From assembly GCA_963682055.1 (NCBI GenBank), contig OY821740.1, positions 37,220,795 to 37,284,794 of the forward strand: DNA of 64,000 nucleotides. Reading direction: 5' to 3'. The notes under the pieces are model-generated. The model did not search any database and was not told the DNA's origin. It saw nothing but the letters and a program-made list of their open reading frames with translations. Positions 49,958 through 61,237 of the stretch are shown piece after piece; within the stretch, counting starts at the first letter, position 1; each line of letters begins with the position of its first letter. This stretch comes from Primula veris. Lineage: Eukaryota > Streptophyta > Magnoliopsida > Ericales > Primulaceae. The position numbers and the translations under genes are program-made.

Positions 49958-51991
49958 CAGTACTTGCGATCAAGCTTCTATCCTTAATTTTTGAAACAAC
50001 TCTTGTACACTTTGTTGTTGGTTCTGGGTTGAAGGATAGAGGATTTGGTTTCTTAATTGGGATTAAAGTCGTAAAGTTGGTAGAAACTAGAATTGTTAAA
50101 ATTTTAACTTTTCACAAATGAAAGATAGGAACTTGCTTATGCAAATTTAGAATAATAATAGGTATAATCATATTGCATTTCAAATTTTCTATAAGGCTTT
50201 CTGGTTTGAAAAGATTCCTGTAACATTTCCGTTACTGAGAAGAAGCTTAGTCCTTGTTTGGTTGTCAAGCTCGGATTTTTTATTTAGAGGGGAAGAGAAA
50301 AAGAACCAGGGTATTGTGTATATTAATATGGTGCTTATAAATTAGTCAGTGTGTAAATTATAGTACACTATGAAATATGTGTACATTCTCTTTGACCAGT
50401 TGGCTTGGTATTGAGGCCTACTATCAGCCAACCAATTTGTATTTAGATGTGTAACAACATGATTCAAATTGAAGGAATGAGGGATCTGAGGTAGTGTTTG
50501 GTTGCTTTTAGTTGAAATTTTATAGTGAGAAGTAGACTAAACGTTACACTATAGTTTTGACATTTTAAAAATGGGATCAAATTGCCTATCCGAATTATCA
50601 TCTAGATTTCCCACATTAGCTTGGCTACTGGAATTATTTATTCCCCTCTATTTTAGCTTAAGATTTGGCTTAAGCTTCGGATTCTTAAGATTAGGGGAAA
50701 AGAGGAGCTATTTTTACGTGTGCATAATGTTTACAGAGCTTCTGATTGAAGAAAGTTCGCGTAGCGTACACAATATTCAAAATAACGGATGGTAGGTCCT
50801 GTTTGTTTGCAGCTTTTTAGCTTAGATTTCTGGTTTCTGGCCAATTAAGTTAGAAGCTTTCAGCTGGGAGGAACAGGCTTTTATATCAACCTTAACAAAC
50901 CAGATTAATTGCTTAAATCTGCAACCCAGCAAGCCGTTTCTTGATTATAACTTTTGTTATGCTATCAAAGAGTCCCTTTAAGCTTTTTGTTGCTTCGAAT
51001 ACTACAATGAAATCTGACATCTTCGAATGTGCTTGTGGTTTGAACACTTATGTGCATCAACCCTGCTTAATGCGTCTTTTTAAGTAGTTCACACTTCAAA
51101 AAAGTTCAGTACTGTTGTTTTCAATCATTTGAATCCTACTATCTGAGATTTCACTTGGAATTTTTATTCTTGAAATCTAAACCTTGTTGATTTGCATTAA
51201 ATCGGGTAATTAATTAGCGTTTTTCATACTTATCCAGCCTGTAAAGAAGAATAGAGATCCAAGATGGGATGAAGAATTTCAGTTTATGCTGGAAGAGCCA
51301 CCAACTAATGATAGAATTCATGTGGAAGTTGTTAGTAACTCTTCTAGGATGGGTTTACTACATCCTAAGGTACAGGGCATTTCGTATATACTTATATGTT
51401 TAACGTTTGCGCATTTTCTTCGATATCATCATATTTTTTTATGACAAATTCAATGTTCTGAAGTTGTTTCTTCAAAAAAAATTAATTTCGGACCAAGTTT
51501 ATGTTTCTGGTCCACGGCCAAAGTCGTAAATAATTTTTAGCAGCTTTAGCTCCTACAACCTTATTTATTCAGATTTTAAACCCTTTTCAACTCGTATTTG
51601 TCCATTTTGCTTTTTTACTTGTAACTTTTAAACACTTGGTATTTCTTTGATGCTTATAAATAAGTTTCAGTGCATTTAGTTTATTAGCTTTAAAGCTGAG
51701 TTTTGGTGGCCTGGACAACTATAGTCTATATGTTTAGACCAGATACACCTACCTTTTTCTCTCAATCTTAAATAATCCAGCTTATTTTCTGTAAACAGCT
51801 TACAATCAAGTTTTCTTGATGACATCGCCATGGTAATTTTTATTTTCTTCTATTATCAGGAAGCTTTGGGTTACGTCGATATAAACCTGTCTGATGTTGT
51901 TAGCAACAAGAGAATTAATGAAAACTATCATCTAATTGACTCGAAAAATGGCCGAGTTCAGATAGAGTTGCAATGGAGGACTTCTTCTTGA
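43382..51991 (+). CDS. SYT2: Plant synaptotagmin, SYT2-like (TM-SMP-C2A-C2B)
   Basis: Twelve exons: 43382-43492, 45647-45745, 46194-46244, 46325-46448, 46878-46996, 47441-47542, 47816-47890, 47983-48059, 48471-48717, 49556-49906, 51238-51369 and 51860-51991. They encode 539 residues, matching the family's usual 540 or so. An N-terminal membrane anchor spans about 8-31 (GFFGFGIGITFGLVIGYYLF). The SMP lipid-transfer domain spans about 65-250 with LKPLVPSFPCFAKI and FVQELIKDQVANMYLWP. C2A starts near 258 and has GASDPYVKLKL and LNPEWNEEFNF. C2B starts near 415, with NPQVRILFRGEE and RDPRWDEEFQF. Known: SYT1 tethers ER to plasma membrane and SYT2 acts in exocytic trafficking. AMKKPVGILSVKVV and KHDKMGMNV point to the SYT2 branch. 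All junctions are GT-AG and in frame. Confidence 0.96.
43551..43800. repeat. 132-bp tandem duplication with (TG)n in SYT2-like intron 1
   Basis: Two copies, each starting with ATATATGTGTGTG and running through TTGTTTCT, AGTTCTT, TTTTCAGTTTTGTC, AAAAATGT and CCATAGTTTGTGGA. The second ATAGTTTGTGGA lies 132 bases after the first. Confidence 0.8.
43842..44040. repeat. Short dispersed element, GTTTGGCTGCAG type
   Basis: Starts GCTTGTTTGGCTGCAGTTAT and ends near AAAAGCTGTAATCTAACAAA, an imperfect inverted match. Same type as 24692-24892. Confidence 0.5.
48967..49011. repeat. (AT)n followed by poly-T in SYT2-like intron 9
   Basis: A run of about 11 AT units leads into a T-rich tract. Confidence 0.9.
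49930..49959. repeat. (TG)n microsatellite in SYT2-like intron 10
   Basis: Roughly 14 TG units starting 24 bases after the exon 10 donor. Confidence 0.95.
50790..50960. repeat. Short dispersed element, GTTTGTTTGCAG type, in SYT2-like intron 10
   Basis: Begins GGTCCTGTTTGTTTGCAGCT and contains AACAAACCAGATTAATTGCT. It is one of several intronic pieces related to 24692-24892; other pieces start near 45300, 52690, 55757 and 56540. Confidence 0.45.
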
Positions 51992-54486
51992 TAATTTTAT
52001 CGCCATCCTCACGACACTAGATTGAGATATTTTTCTGGACAGAATAAAAAAATATTGTTTTTATTTTTATGGTTTCGGTAAGACAATCTCTGCGTGTTTC
52101 CGCCTTATATATACTCTCTTTGCTACAACTGTAATTATAGTTAGGAAACAAAAAAAATCACCTTTCTGTAATTGTTATGCTTGCATAAGCTTTTCAAGTA
52201 ATTTCAGGGGCAGTATCTTTTGCTTGATTCTGAGATGCAACTTAGACATGCATGGCCAGATATACAATAGAACCTCTATACAGTAATAATCTCGGGACCA
52301 GAAAAAAATATTACTATATGGAGGTTAATTCTTATTTATAATTGGTCCCGAGTTGGGACCGAGAATTTTTATATTCTTCTTATATATAGGTTCTAGTGTA
52401 CTTGCTTTATTTGGGTTTACAAAGATGGTTTCTTGTCATTTAATTGTTGTCATACAATGTTTAGAAAAAAAGAATGTTTTCATACAAGTTCAGGGGCTTA
52501 GTCGGTTATAAACAGAACCCAGCAGGACCTTTGTGTAGTTTATGCATGATTGAGTGATCTAAGCGCAAAAAAAGAGGATTACTAACTGATCCGGCTTACA
52601 AAGTCTTTTGTGTTTCATGCAAGAAAATAGTCAAAACTCATGTATTTTTCTCAAATATAACTTATATAGTCAAGTACTTTTCTTAATTTGCTTGGGGTTT
52701 GTTCAGTTGCAGTTTTTACGCTAAAAAGTTTGAACTTCATATAACATTCCTGATCCTGGCTGTATGTGAGCAGAAATCAATCCATCAGATTAGCTCAAAT
52801 CTGTGTTATTTTCCATGTTCTCTAAAATTTTGGGTATTGCTTGGATTCGTCCAGTATCAAGATTGTTAGAATAATTTGTTTACGTGCAAGTTATATGGAT
52901 TTTGTCAAGCTTGAAGTTGTCTTCCATAGTTTCAAATGGCTGCTTGAGTAATAATTTCACTTGCTGTCCCATAGCTGCATCCAAATCAGCCCTTGGTTAC
53001 AGGACAAATTTTGGCAAATTCTGATGCATGTATGACTGTTGAAAGTTGAAACTACGACGGAATCTCCCCACAAAACCAGATTTATGGCTAATGTTTTGAA
53101 TTCTCCCAAAAGAAAAACAGACACTATAACTGAATCAGTATATACAGATGCTGAAGCTAGTTTCTGGAACTTACTATATGGCTACTTAGACCATACAAGT
53201 CAGAGACAATCTTGATTCAGTTTAAAATACTTCCTTTTATGTCTTTACCCTTTATTCTATACAAGTAGTTAATAGTATTGCATAAGCACACTCCATAGCA
53301 CATGTCAATCTGAATTGCGCAATATTAATTCGTAACCATGCTCTTCAATTCTTTAGAGGAAAAAACGAAGACAGGTTTTCAAAGAAGAAAGGCCGTAGAG
53401 GAGAGAGAGAGAGCCAGAAGACATTTCCATTATTACCATTATTACCATTTGTATCAAGCTTCTCGCATCTCTTTCATCAATCTCCATACGTCTCCCTGCT
53501 GGCTAGAAGACATTTCAAAAATATTGCAAAAACAAACATCTTCCCATTTTTTTACAATTGGTGTAGCCCCATAGCATTTTGAGGATTTGCAACCCTTGCA
53601 TACCACACATCAAGTTCTTGCCCGTATCTATTTGTCAACCAACTTGACGAAAAATTCAAATACTTACCATAGTGAATAATGATTTTGCAGCAAAAAGATT
53701 TGCAACCCTTACATACACACAACAAAAAGTCCCCAAGATTTGCTTCATTTAATTATCCTAAAGGTATAAATTGACTAAAAATGCACATTTCTCGTAACAT
53801 GTACCTTACATATAGGATAAAGTATAAACGCCATAATGTTCATTTTTAATATCACAACCGGGGTACGTACACATGATGAATTTTCACCAAAAGCGATATG
53901 ATTGAACGTAACAAAGCTACAAACTCCGGCTAAAGGTGAATAACAAAAACAGAAATAGAATTGATATCAAACAAGTTGACAAGCCTACAGGAACTGCACT
54001 ACCTGCAACAAAGCATAACAGCTTACATCTTTTTTTCTTATTATCAAAGTTCAGAAAAAAGCAGATGTAAAATGAGTAATCATAACCATCCTGCAAATGA
54101 CATCCTGAAATAACATTCGACAACTATTCCAAAGATTCCCTTGAACCTTTGCACAAGAAGCACTAGCACTACACCCTTACCAACGGAGCAATCAATATTA
54201 TCAAGTTTATGACAACAAATCAACACCTTATTAAAGAGCATATGACTGATTTCTCATCATGATTCATGGCATTATAAACTTAACTAGTTACCCCTTCCAA
54301 TATCCATACGAAGTCATTTTGTAAAATAATGGGCCAACATAACAGTGGAAATGAAACCATCTCACAAGAACCAAGACGTTATTTAGCATCATATTGAGTA
54401 AATCAAGTATATTTACATTCAGAAAAGGGAGAAACCCAAACACCATCATCCTAATACACAACAAATCATTATAAAAAAAAAAAAAA
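51992..54486. other. Convergent intergenic region SYT2-like / RING
   Basis: About 2.5 kb between stops of convergent genes, so both 3' UTRs lie here. It includes a small inverted-end element (52269-52394). A GA-rich stretch near 53395-53415 and a 78-codon ORF at 53338 look non-coding. Nothing else is recognised. Confidence 0.65.
52269..52394. mobile_element. Small MITE with AGAACCTCTATA ends
   Basis: Left AGAACCTCTATA and right TATATAGGTTCT are inverted with one mismatch, 126 bp apart. The interior repeats GGGACC and GGTCCCGAGTTGGGACC blocks. It lies about 280 bp after the SYT2-like stop, possibly in its 3' flank. Confidence 0.6.
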
Positions 54487-57400
54487 TCAACCACTAGAAC
54501 TCGTTGAAGGCCCATCACCTCTCTTCATCCTCATCCTCCTCTCTCTCTCGTACTCCAAATCATCAGTCTCCAACTCATACCTACCAACAGGGAAAATGGG
54601 GTAGCTCAGTAATACTTCAAATCTTAAGTAATAAATAAATAAAAGGGAAAAGGAAAGCATGCAATCCCCTTTATATATATAGAGAGACTCATACCTACAA
54701 ACAGGGCATGAATTCCTCGACCCCAACCATGGCACAATGCAGTCCTTATGGTACACATGCCCACACGGCAACTTCTTCCCCACTTCCCCTACACCAACAC
54801 CGTCCTTACAAACAGCACAATCAACACACTCCTCTAGAGATTTTATTTCCAAATTTTCTAATGCTAAAATAGCCTCTTGGGATGCGGGCGGGGCTCCTCT
54901 GCGTGCATCACTCTCAGCGAGGTCCCGTAATAACGCTTCATACCCAGCCGCATCCAGGTAATCTTCTGGGTCAAAACCATCTGGGTGGTCCTCATGTAGA
55001 CGAAGGTTGATTGAGCGGTCCTCGAGACCCATCAAGATCTCGGCCCAGTCAAGGATCCGGTTACGCCTGCTGGCTGCCAAGTCCCGCAGCCTTAGCCTCA
55101 GCACGTCTCGATTCCTTTTAAGATGAATTAAGCAGGAATCAATATAGTTTCTATATGGAGTAAAATACTACAAGATTAACTTCCTTGTTAGTAAAAATGA
55201 AGTTTTGTAATTGGTCATAAAAAATAATTATGTTCTTAAGTTAAGGACTGCTGATGTATGAAGAGGGTGATTTATGTAGATACATACATTAAGAAAAGCT
55301 AATTATTCATTATTTGGACTTGCACCCACTCTGGCGAGACGAGTGTTGCCTTTGGGAACATGACTTTCTAAGGGCATACAATAAACTGTACTTTCAAGAT
55401 TATAACTAACTAAAAGTACAACTTGTATTGAGTAATAGTATGTTCTATTGACAAAAAATCTTAGCTCTGCCGTTGATGCATACATGATAAGGGAAGAACT
55501 GAGTACTGGCATGAGGCAATAGCTTGATATTTACTAAAGCACTTTATTATCGATATGAAATTGCATTATAGCAGTTTAGCCCGTAAACAAATACCCAAAA
55601 TCTCAATATAGAAAACCCCGCCCCTCCACGACCCCACTGCTTATTGAAAATAAGAAATAACCACAAGTTTGATCCATATGTACAAAATACGTTCACTGGT
55701 CGAATATTTGGATAAAAAAATTCAGCGAGAAGCCGCATTTCTCAACTTCTAACTTAGGACTCGTTTGGTTACAGCTTTTAAGATGAGATTTGTCGCTTAG
55801 GTCAAGCATTGCATTCTGGTTATCGCCTTAAGGCTAGGGTATTATGTTTTTTTCAGCCTGACAAACCAAGAAGCTTTAAATCGGGTGAACCCACTTTTTA
55901 TCAATCTCAGAAAATCCATCCTATTTTCTTAAAAGTTACGATCAAACAATACTCATATTGCCAGTACAAAATTTTGAAAGAAAAATCATGAAAATCGACA
56001 TTTATCAAATAGGTGACCAATGTTTTGTTTTGCTGCAGGCTGCAGCTCCCGGGATTTGATTTTTTTGTTTATATTAAGCATTGCATTTGATTAATCGCCC
56101 AAAATTAAGGGCCTTTACGGGTTTTTCAGCCTAAAAAATCAAGAACCTTATTCGTCAAGCACTATATGAACCAATTGGATGTTTCTTTGAAAACTTCTAG
56201 AAAACATTTACAAAACTAACTTACTAGTAATCAAGTCATCTATCCACTATAAACTCAACAATTATAAATACCTGCTAGTAAACCCGACTAAATCCCAATT
56301 CAATCATCATATAGAAAATTGAATCTTCCATTAAAAACCAAACTATAAAAAAAAAATTGGTTAATTATTATACTAGGAAAGAAGAAAAAGTAAACAAGAG
56401 TGAAGTTCAATTATTTACTACTATAAAACATAAATTAACAGTTAATAACTGCTCTTATCAGCACCCTTCTAAATATACATCAGTCACATAGGAAATCGAG
56501 CACATACCCAAACGCACAAACCACTAAATGGATCATTTCAGTGCCTGTTTGGCAACAGCTTCCTTTCTCAGCTTTTTGAAGCTATGGGTGTTTGGTATGT
56601 TAGGTTTTCAGAATTTTCAAAAGGTAGCATTTGAGTCAAAAAGCTATATTTTTTAACTAAAAAAAGGCGCATTTTTGACTCAAAAAAGTTGAACAGACTC
56701 AAAAGCATAGAAGCTAGGAAATTGGGGGGTTTCTATAGCTTTTTCACATAAATAATTAGCAAAAGTAGGAATTTTCCAATTAAATCATTTTGTTTAGTTA
56801 CAGATCACCTATAAGATAAAAAAAGTAAAAAAATGACTTCTGAACAAAAATAAGTTATAGTGCAGCCAGTGGTGAAGCTAACCATTGGGGGCCAGGGCCA
56901 CGACATCCCTCTATCTCCAAAATCTATGATTTTTTTCAATTTTTATCATGTCATTTTTATTACAAAATTGTCAAGAACGATAATTCAGCACCCCATGATT
57001 TATAATTTCCATTAGCATTAGTTTTAAGCAAATTTGGGATCCCCCTTGGCTTCGCTCCAGATTGCAGCCTCTTCTAATCAAGTTTTTTTTCTCATCACAT
57101 CTTCAAATCAGCCTTTTTACCAAAAAAAAGCCGAAGGCAAACACACTTTAATCTTTCATTTACAACAAAAAAGACAAAGATAAAAAAATTACAAAATTAG
57201 GAACGATAATAAAGAAAGAAACAACTGAGTACATGGTATGACAAAAATCCATAATTTTGATTTCTACAGTTTTCACCCTTTTTAGCCTAGAAAAACTGTT
57301 TTCCTTAAACATAAATAATCTAACTGTATCCAGTGATTCTTAGGATCCAACAAATTGCTCAAAAAATCTAATAAAAATCCAGAATTTAGATTTCTAGAGC

Positions 57401-58838
57401 TTCTAACCTTTGTTAGCATAGAAAAAACTGCTTGTTAAAAGCTAAATAATTTGACTGTCCAAACAGCCAGCCATCCTTTAAATCTAAAAATGTGCTAAAA
57501 AAATATGTTTACCTAACGGAGCCTACGAATATAAAAAGAAAGAAACAATTGAGTACATGTTATAATCGTATTCGCGTTCGTCCACGTCATCCTCATCGTC
57601 CACGACTCCACGTCGTCACCAGTCGGTCATAAGATATAAAAAATTAAAAAACGACTAATTAACAAAAAATAAGTTAGCTTCATTTAATCAAGGTCTTGTT
57701 TCCCATCACTTCTTATAATCAGCCTTTTTGACCAGACAAAGCCGAGGCCAAACACACCCTAGTCTTTAATTTAGAACAAAAAACAAAATCTAAATGGTAC
57801 AATATTAAGAATGAAAAAAAAAAGTAATTAAATTAAGAAAGGAGTACATGATATGATCGTATTCGCGTTCATCAATATCATCTTCATCGTCCACGTCACC
57901 AGTCAGTCATAAAATATTAATAATTAAAAATGACTAATCGACAAAAATTAAGTTATAAATACTGCAACTTCTTCTAGTCAAGCCTTTTTATCATTGCTTT
58001 ATAAAATCAGCTTTTAATCCAAACAAAGCCGATGCCAAACACTCCTCAATCTTTCATTTAGAAGCAAAAAAGAAAAAGGAAAAGTTTTAAAATTAAACCT
58101 ATGTTCGGCAACAGATTTAGAAAAGCTGTTTAAAAAATATAACGAAAAATCAGATTTTTAATTGCTAGATCTTTCAGCCTTTTTAGCCTAGAAAAAGTGC
58201 TTTTAAAAAACCTAAATAATCTGGCTGTCCAAACACACACCCAGTGATTCTTAGGATCTAAAAAACTGCTAAAAAAATCTAACGAAAATCCAGAATTTCG
58301 ATTCCAAGAGTATTCACCTTTTTTAGCCTAGATAATACCTTTTTTTAAAAGCTCAATAATTTGACCTGTCCAAACAGCCATCAATTATAGAAATCAAAAT
58401 TATGTTCACCAAACGGAACCGTAAGAAAGAAAGAAAGAAAGAAACAGTGAGTACACACATGGTCTGATCGTATTCGCGATTGTCAACATCATCCTCATCG
58501 TCCTCATCACCGGTCTCAAGCTGAACCCTAAGAAAATCCCCTCGATCCCGACTATTCTCCGGAGGAGGAGGAGGGGGCGGAGGAGGATCAGAATCGGAGT
58601 GAGCCAATAAACGGAGAACGTGCAGAAAATGAGAATTAAAATCAGGTTGGTGAGGTGGAGAGAGAGGGGGAGATGAGACATCCGTTTGGATCGACTCGAC
58701 AAAGCCTTGTGCACAGTCGAGGCATGTTAAGGCCGAGTCGGTTGGCGAGGTTATCGCCGTCACGCGCTTGTTGCAGCTGTAGCACCAGTATTGATCGGAT
58801 TCCGATGACGGTGGTGTAGGGGTTGGTGGGTCTGACAT
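54487..58838 (-). CDS. RING-H2 E3 ubiquitin ligase, CIP8-like
   Basis: Minus-strand exons 58838-58459, 55114-54695 and 54580-54487 give 297 residues. An N-terminal zinc ribbon has Cys19, Cys22 (WCYSC), Cys39 and Cys42 (CLDC). A run of ten Pro near 93-102 and an acidic stretch (DEDDEDDVDNREYDQ) follow. The middle resembles the CIP8/BCA2 region (RLRLRDLAASRRNRILDWAE). The RING spans 226-266: Cys226, Cys229, Cys244, His246, His249, Cys252, Cys263 and Cys266, with Trp256 (VPWL). A basic Ser-rich tail ends GPSTSSSG. Known of the family: such proteins act as E3 ligases; CIP8 binds COP1 in light signalling. Start chosen at MSDPP; an in-frame ATG at 58862 within a (TG)n-rich leader is less likely. 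Intron 1 (3.3 kb) carries decayed copies of the exon 1 end; intron 2 is 114 bp, in frame and stopless. Confidence 0.94.
54581..54694 (-). other. Stopless 114-bp intron flanked by 20-bp direct repeats
   Basis: Removing this segment joins CPVC-R to YELETDD in frame. It is exactly 38 codons with no stop, so retention would add 38 residues rather than truncate. Both splice sites lie in a direct repeat: 54573-54592 and 54687-54706 match at 19 of 20 bases, with shared core ACTCATACCTAC (plus strand) and AACAGGG. Confidence 0.85.
55757..55960. repeat. Short dispersed element, GTTTGGTTACAG type, in RING intron 1
   Basis: Begins ACTCGTTTGGTTACAGCTTT and ends near AAAGTTACGATCAAAC. It is a member of the dispersed family best seen at 24692-24892. 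Confidence 0.5.
57222..58440. repeat. Tandemly duplicated, decayed exon 1/intron 1 junctions of the RING gene
   Basis: The true exon 1 end (58459-58517) recurs at 57547-57630 and 57841-57912, with a truncated donor-only copy at 57225-57243. All share GAGTACA on the intron side, and the longer copies keep ATCGTATTCGCG and CATCGTCCACG. On the minus strand the copies still read VDDEDDVDEREYD and TGDVDDEDDIDEREYD. The intron flanks between copies also repeat (AGCCTTTTT, AAGCCGA.GCCAAACAC, TTTTAGCCTAGA). Confidence 0.8.
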
Positions 58839-61237
58839 CTCCACACACACACTGACACACACTTTCTCTCACACACACACGAATAGATAGAGACAGAGAG
58901 AGAGACTACGGTTTGGTTTTGCTTTGTTTGGTGAGATCGATCACTGAGATGGGAATTTAGAAACAAATATACTTAGTAGATTTCATTTTATGTTTGGTGT
59001 TTTTATTTTACTATCAATTTCGTCCCAACTGGTGTTCATTTTTATCCATTATACACCCCAACTCTTTTACTGTACATGTGAAAATATTACCGATTAGCGT
59101 CTAAATCCGGCTAATTCTACTTAATCGTATTGTCGTGTGATGTACTTGGCCTCTACATTCTGACTGATATCCGGATATGATCGATATTTAAAATACGTAT
59201 ATACGATAACCTTGTTTTTATTTTTGAGATTGTCTAATTCCGTCTGATTTACTGGTCTAATTTCTGTATAAGTTTAACTAAAGAACACATGTATACCACA
59301 ACCTCGTTATCACTTTTGAGTTTCCGAAATCTTACTTCTCGTTCTTCGCCTTTTGTTTCTCGTTCTTCGTTCCAAACGTAGCAAATGTTGGTACAATGGA
59401 CATTGGCACCTCTTTAATATGATAAAAACCCGATTTGTTACCAATTATATATGTATATGTATTTTTATCGATTTTAGCCTTCTAGCACCCTCAATGATTA
59501 TGAAGAAAAAACTTTCTAATTCCGCCATTGTTTGTTCCCCGTTATTTCAACTGTTAATTTTATAATTCATCATTTTACGTTATGATTCTCACTTTCATTT
59601 TCCGTCACGACAATAATAAATTAACTCCAATCTTTTTAGTCATCTGTTAAGAATTCTGCATAGATACATGTAATATATATAGTGTGGCATTAAGTTTAAT
59701 ATTATTTAAGATGCTTTTTAAGGTTATCTTAGATAATTACGTAATTGACCGAGTTGACATCGTATTTTTTAAATTACACATACGTAACAGCTAGTTTCCA
59801 TAAACTATTATGCATTTAAAGTAAAATATAATTATATTTTGTGATGTTTAAATCTTTTTAACATGAGTTTATTTTCTTATTCAAGTGGCCCTACTCGAGG
59901 AATAAAAAGTCAAACCATAATGCGTTTTTTTTTAAATTATTGGGTAGAAAATTCACTTGACTGTAATAGCTTTTAAGCCAAGCAGATGGGAATTTTTATT
60001 GTAAATATTTTTCTCTGTGGATAAAAAAAAAGGGCAAACAGTGTAGTACTTTTATTCAAGTGGGTATAGTGACTAGCCGTACATACTGATGGATCTGAGT
60101 TGTACAAAGTTTACATTAAGTTTTTATTCTTGGCAAAAATTTGGTCCAGTAAAGACACGGTCATAGAAGGCGACTAGGAGTGTGATTAATTAGTAAAAAT
60201 ACATTAGACTAAATTACTTCGATATTACAAATGAACCCAAATATGCATAGAATGACATTTTTATTTTAACTACAACTACAGACATCTGTACATTTTGAGC
60301 TCGTTTGTTTGTGGTAGAATTGCGTTGTGATTGTACCTAAATCCCACAAATAACATGTTTGTTTGCAATAAGAGATATGTACTACTAATGAAGTTGTGAT
60401 TAGAAAAGACCCTAAAAATGATTATTTATAATACTAGGGGAGGGTGGGTATTGGAACAAGTATTCCAACCCATTTATTAAAAATGACCAAATTATACTTG
60501 AATTAATTCATGAAGCATTATTTCATATCAATAAAAAGCAACCAAATATATTACATCTTAAAAATAAATACATTTATAACAAAATAATATTTAAAAAAAC
60601 CCAAATTTGGTGCACATTTTACTAAAAAATAAGATGTATTCTTAAACTTAAAACAAAAGTCTCAATTATAATAGAATATACTATCGAAATAATTTGTCTG
60701 ATTGATTGTATTTTGCTACTTTAGTAGCTAAATTTGTAAAATAGTACAACGTCAATGAAAATCAAACAAACACTTATTTGATATTTCATCTATGTATTAC
60801 TAATCACACATTCATTTGTTATTGCATCGTAGTGTCGGGTATTAATAGTCACAATATTACTAATACCGGAACCAAACGAGACATTTCTATTAGAAATTTA
60901 GTACTATGGAGACTGGACTATGGATTTATGTCGGTAACTGATAAATGGTACTCCAATAAGAGAGAGATCTAATTAGGGGAAATATGGTATAGAGCCAAAT
61001 TCCGCATGATCCCCTTAATTCCACCAAGTTGGTAAACCAAATATATATTGCAATTTTTTAAATAAGAATCTGTTGTTATTGTTTCCAAGATCAACAAAAG
61101 TACGGAAATCTAAGAAATATAGTTTTCTGGAATTTTAAAGCAAATAACAAGAACAATTCATCGCGTTAGTCTCGTCTCTGATCATAAAAAAAACAAGATA
61201 GTATAACTTATCAGTATCCATATAAAGCCTACAGTAA
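58839..61237. other. Intergenic region upstream of the RING gene
   Basis: About 2.4 kb. 58840-58930 is a (TG)n/(TC)n-rich leader of the RING gene. The stretch 59000-60290 is AT-rich with nothing recognised. A possible hAT-like element covers 60298-60880. The right end should hold the 3' UTR of the minus-strand gene at 61238. Confidence 0.65.
60298..60880. mobile_element. Possible non-autonomous hAT-like element
   Basis: Left end GCTCGTTTGTTTGTGGTA and right end (reverse complement) TCTCGTTTGGTTCCGGTA are inverted with a few mismatches. Flanks ACATTTTG and ACATTTCT resemble a decayed 8-bp target duplication. No ORF inside. Confidence 0.55.

Noticed and set aside
53338..53574. 78-codon ORF with an Arg/Glu-rich start
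   Set aside because: GA-rich simple sequence followed by low-complexity DNA; no splice signals or family.
58839..58862. Longer RING protein start MCVSVCVE at 58862
   Set aside because: The added codons come from a (TG)n tract in the leader; MSDPP at 58838 is more typical, though the longer start cannot be excluded.
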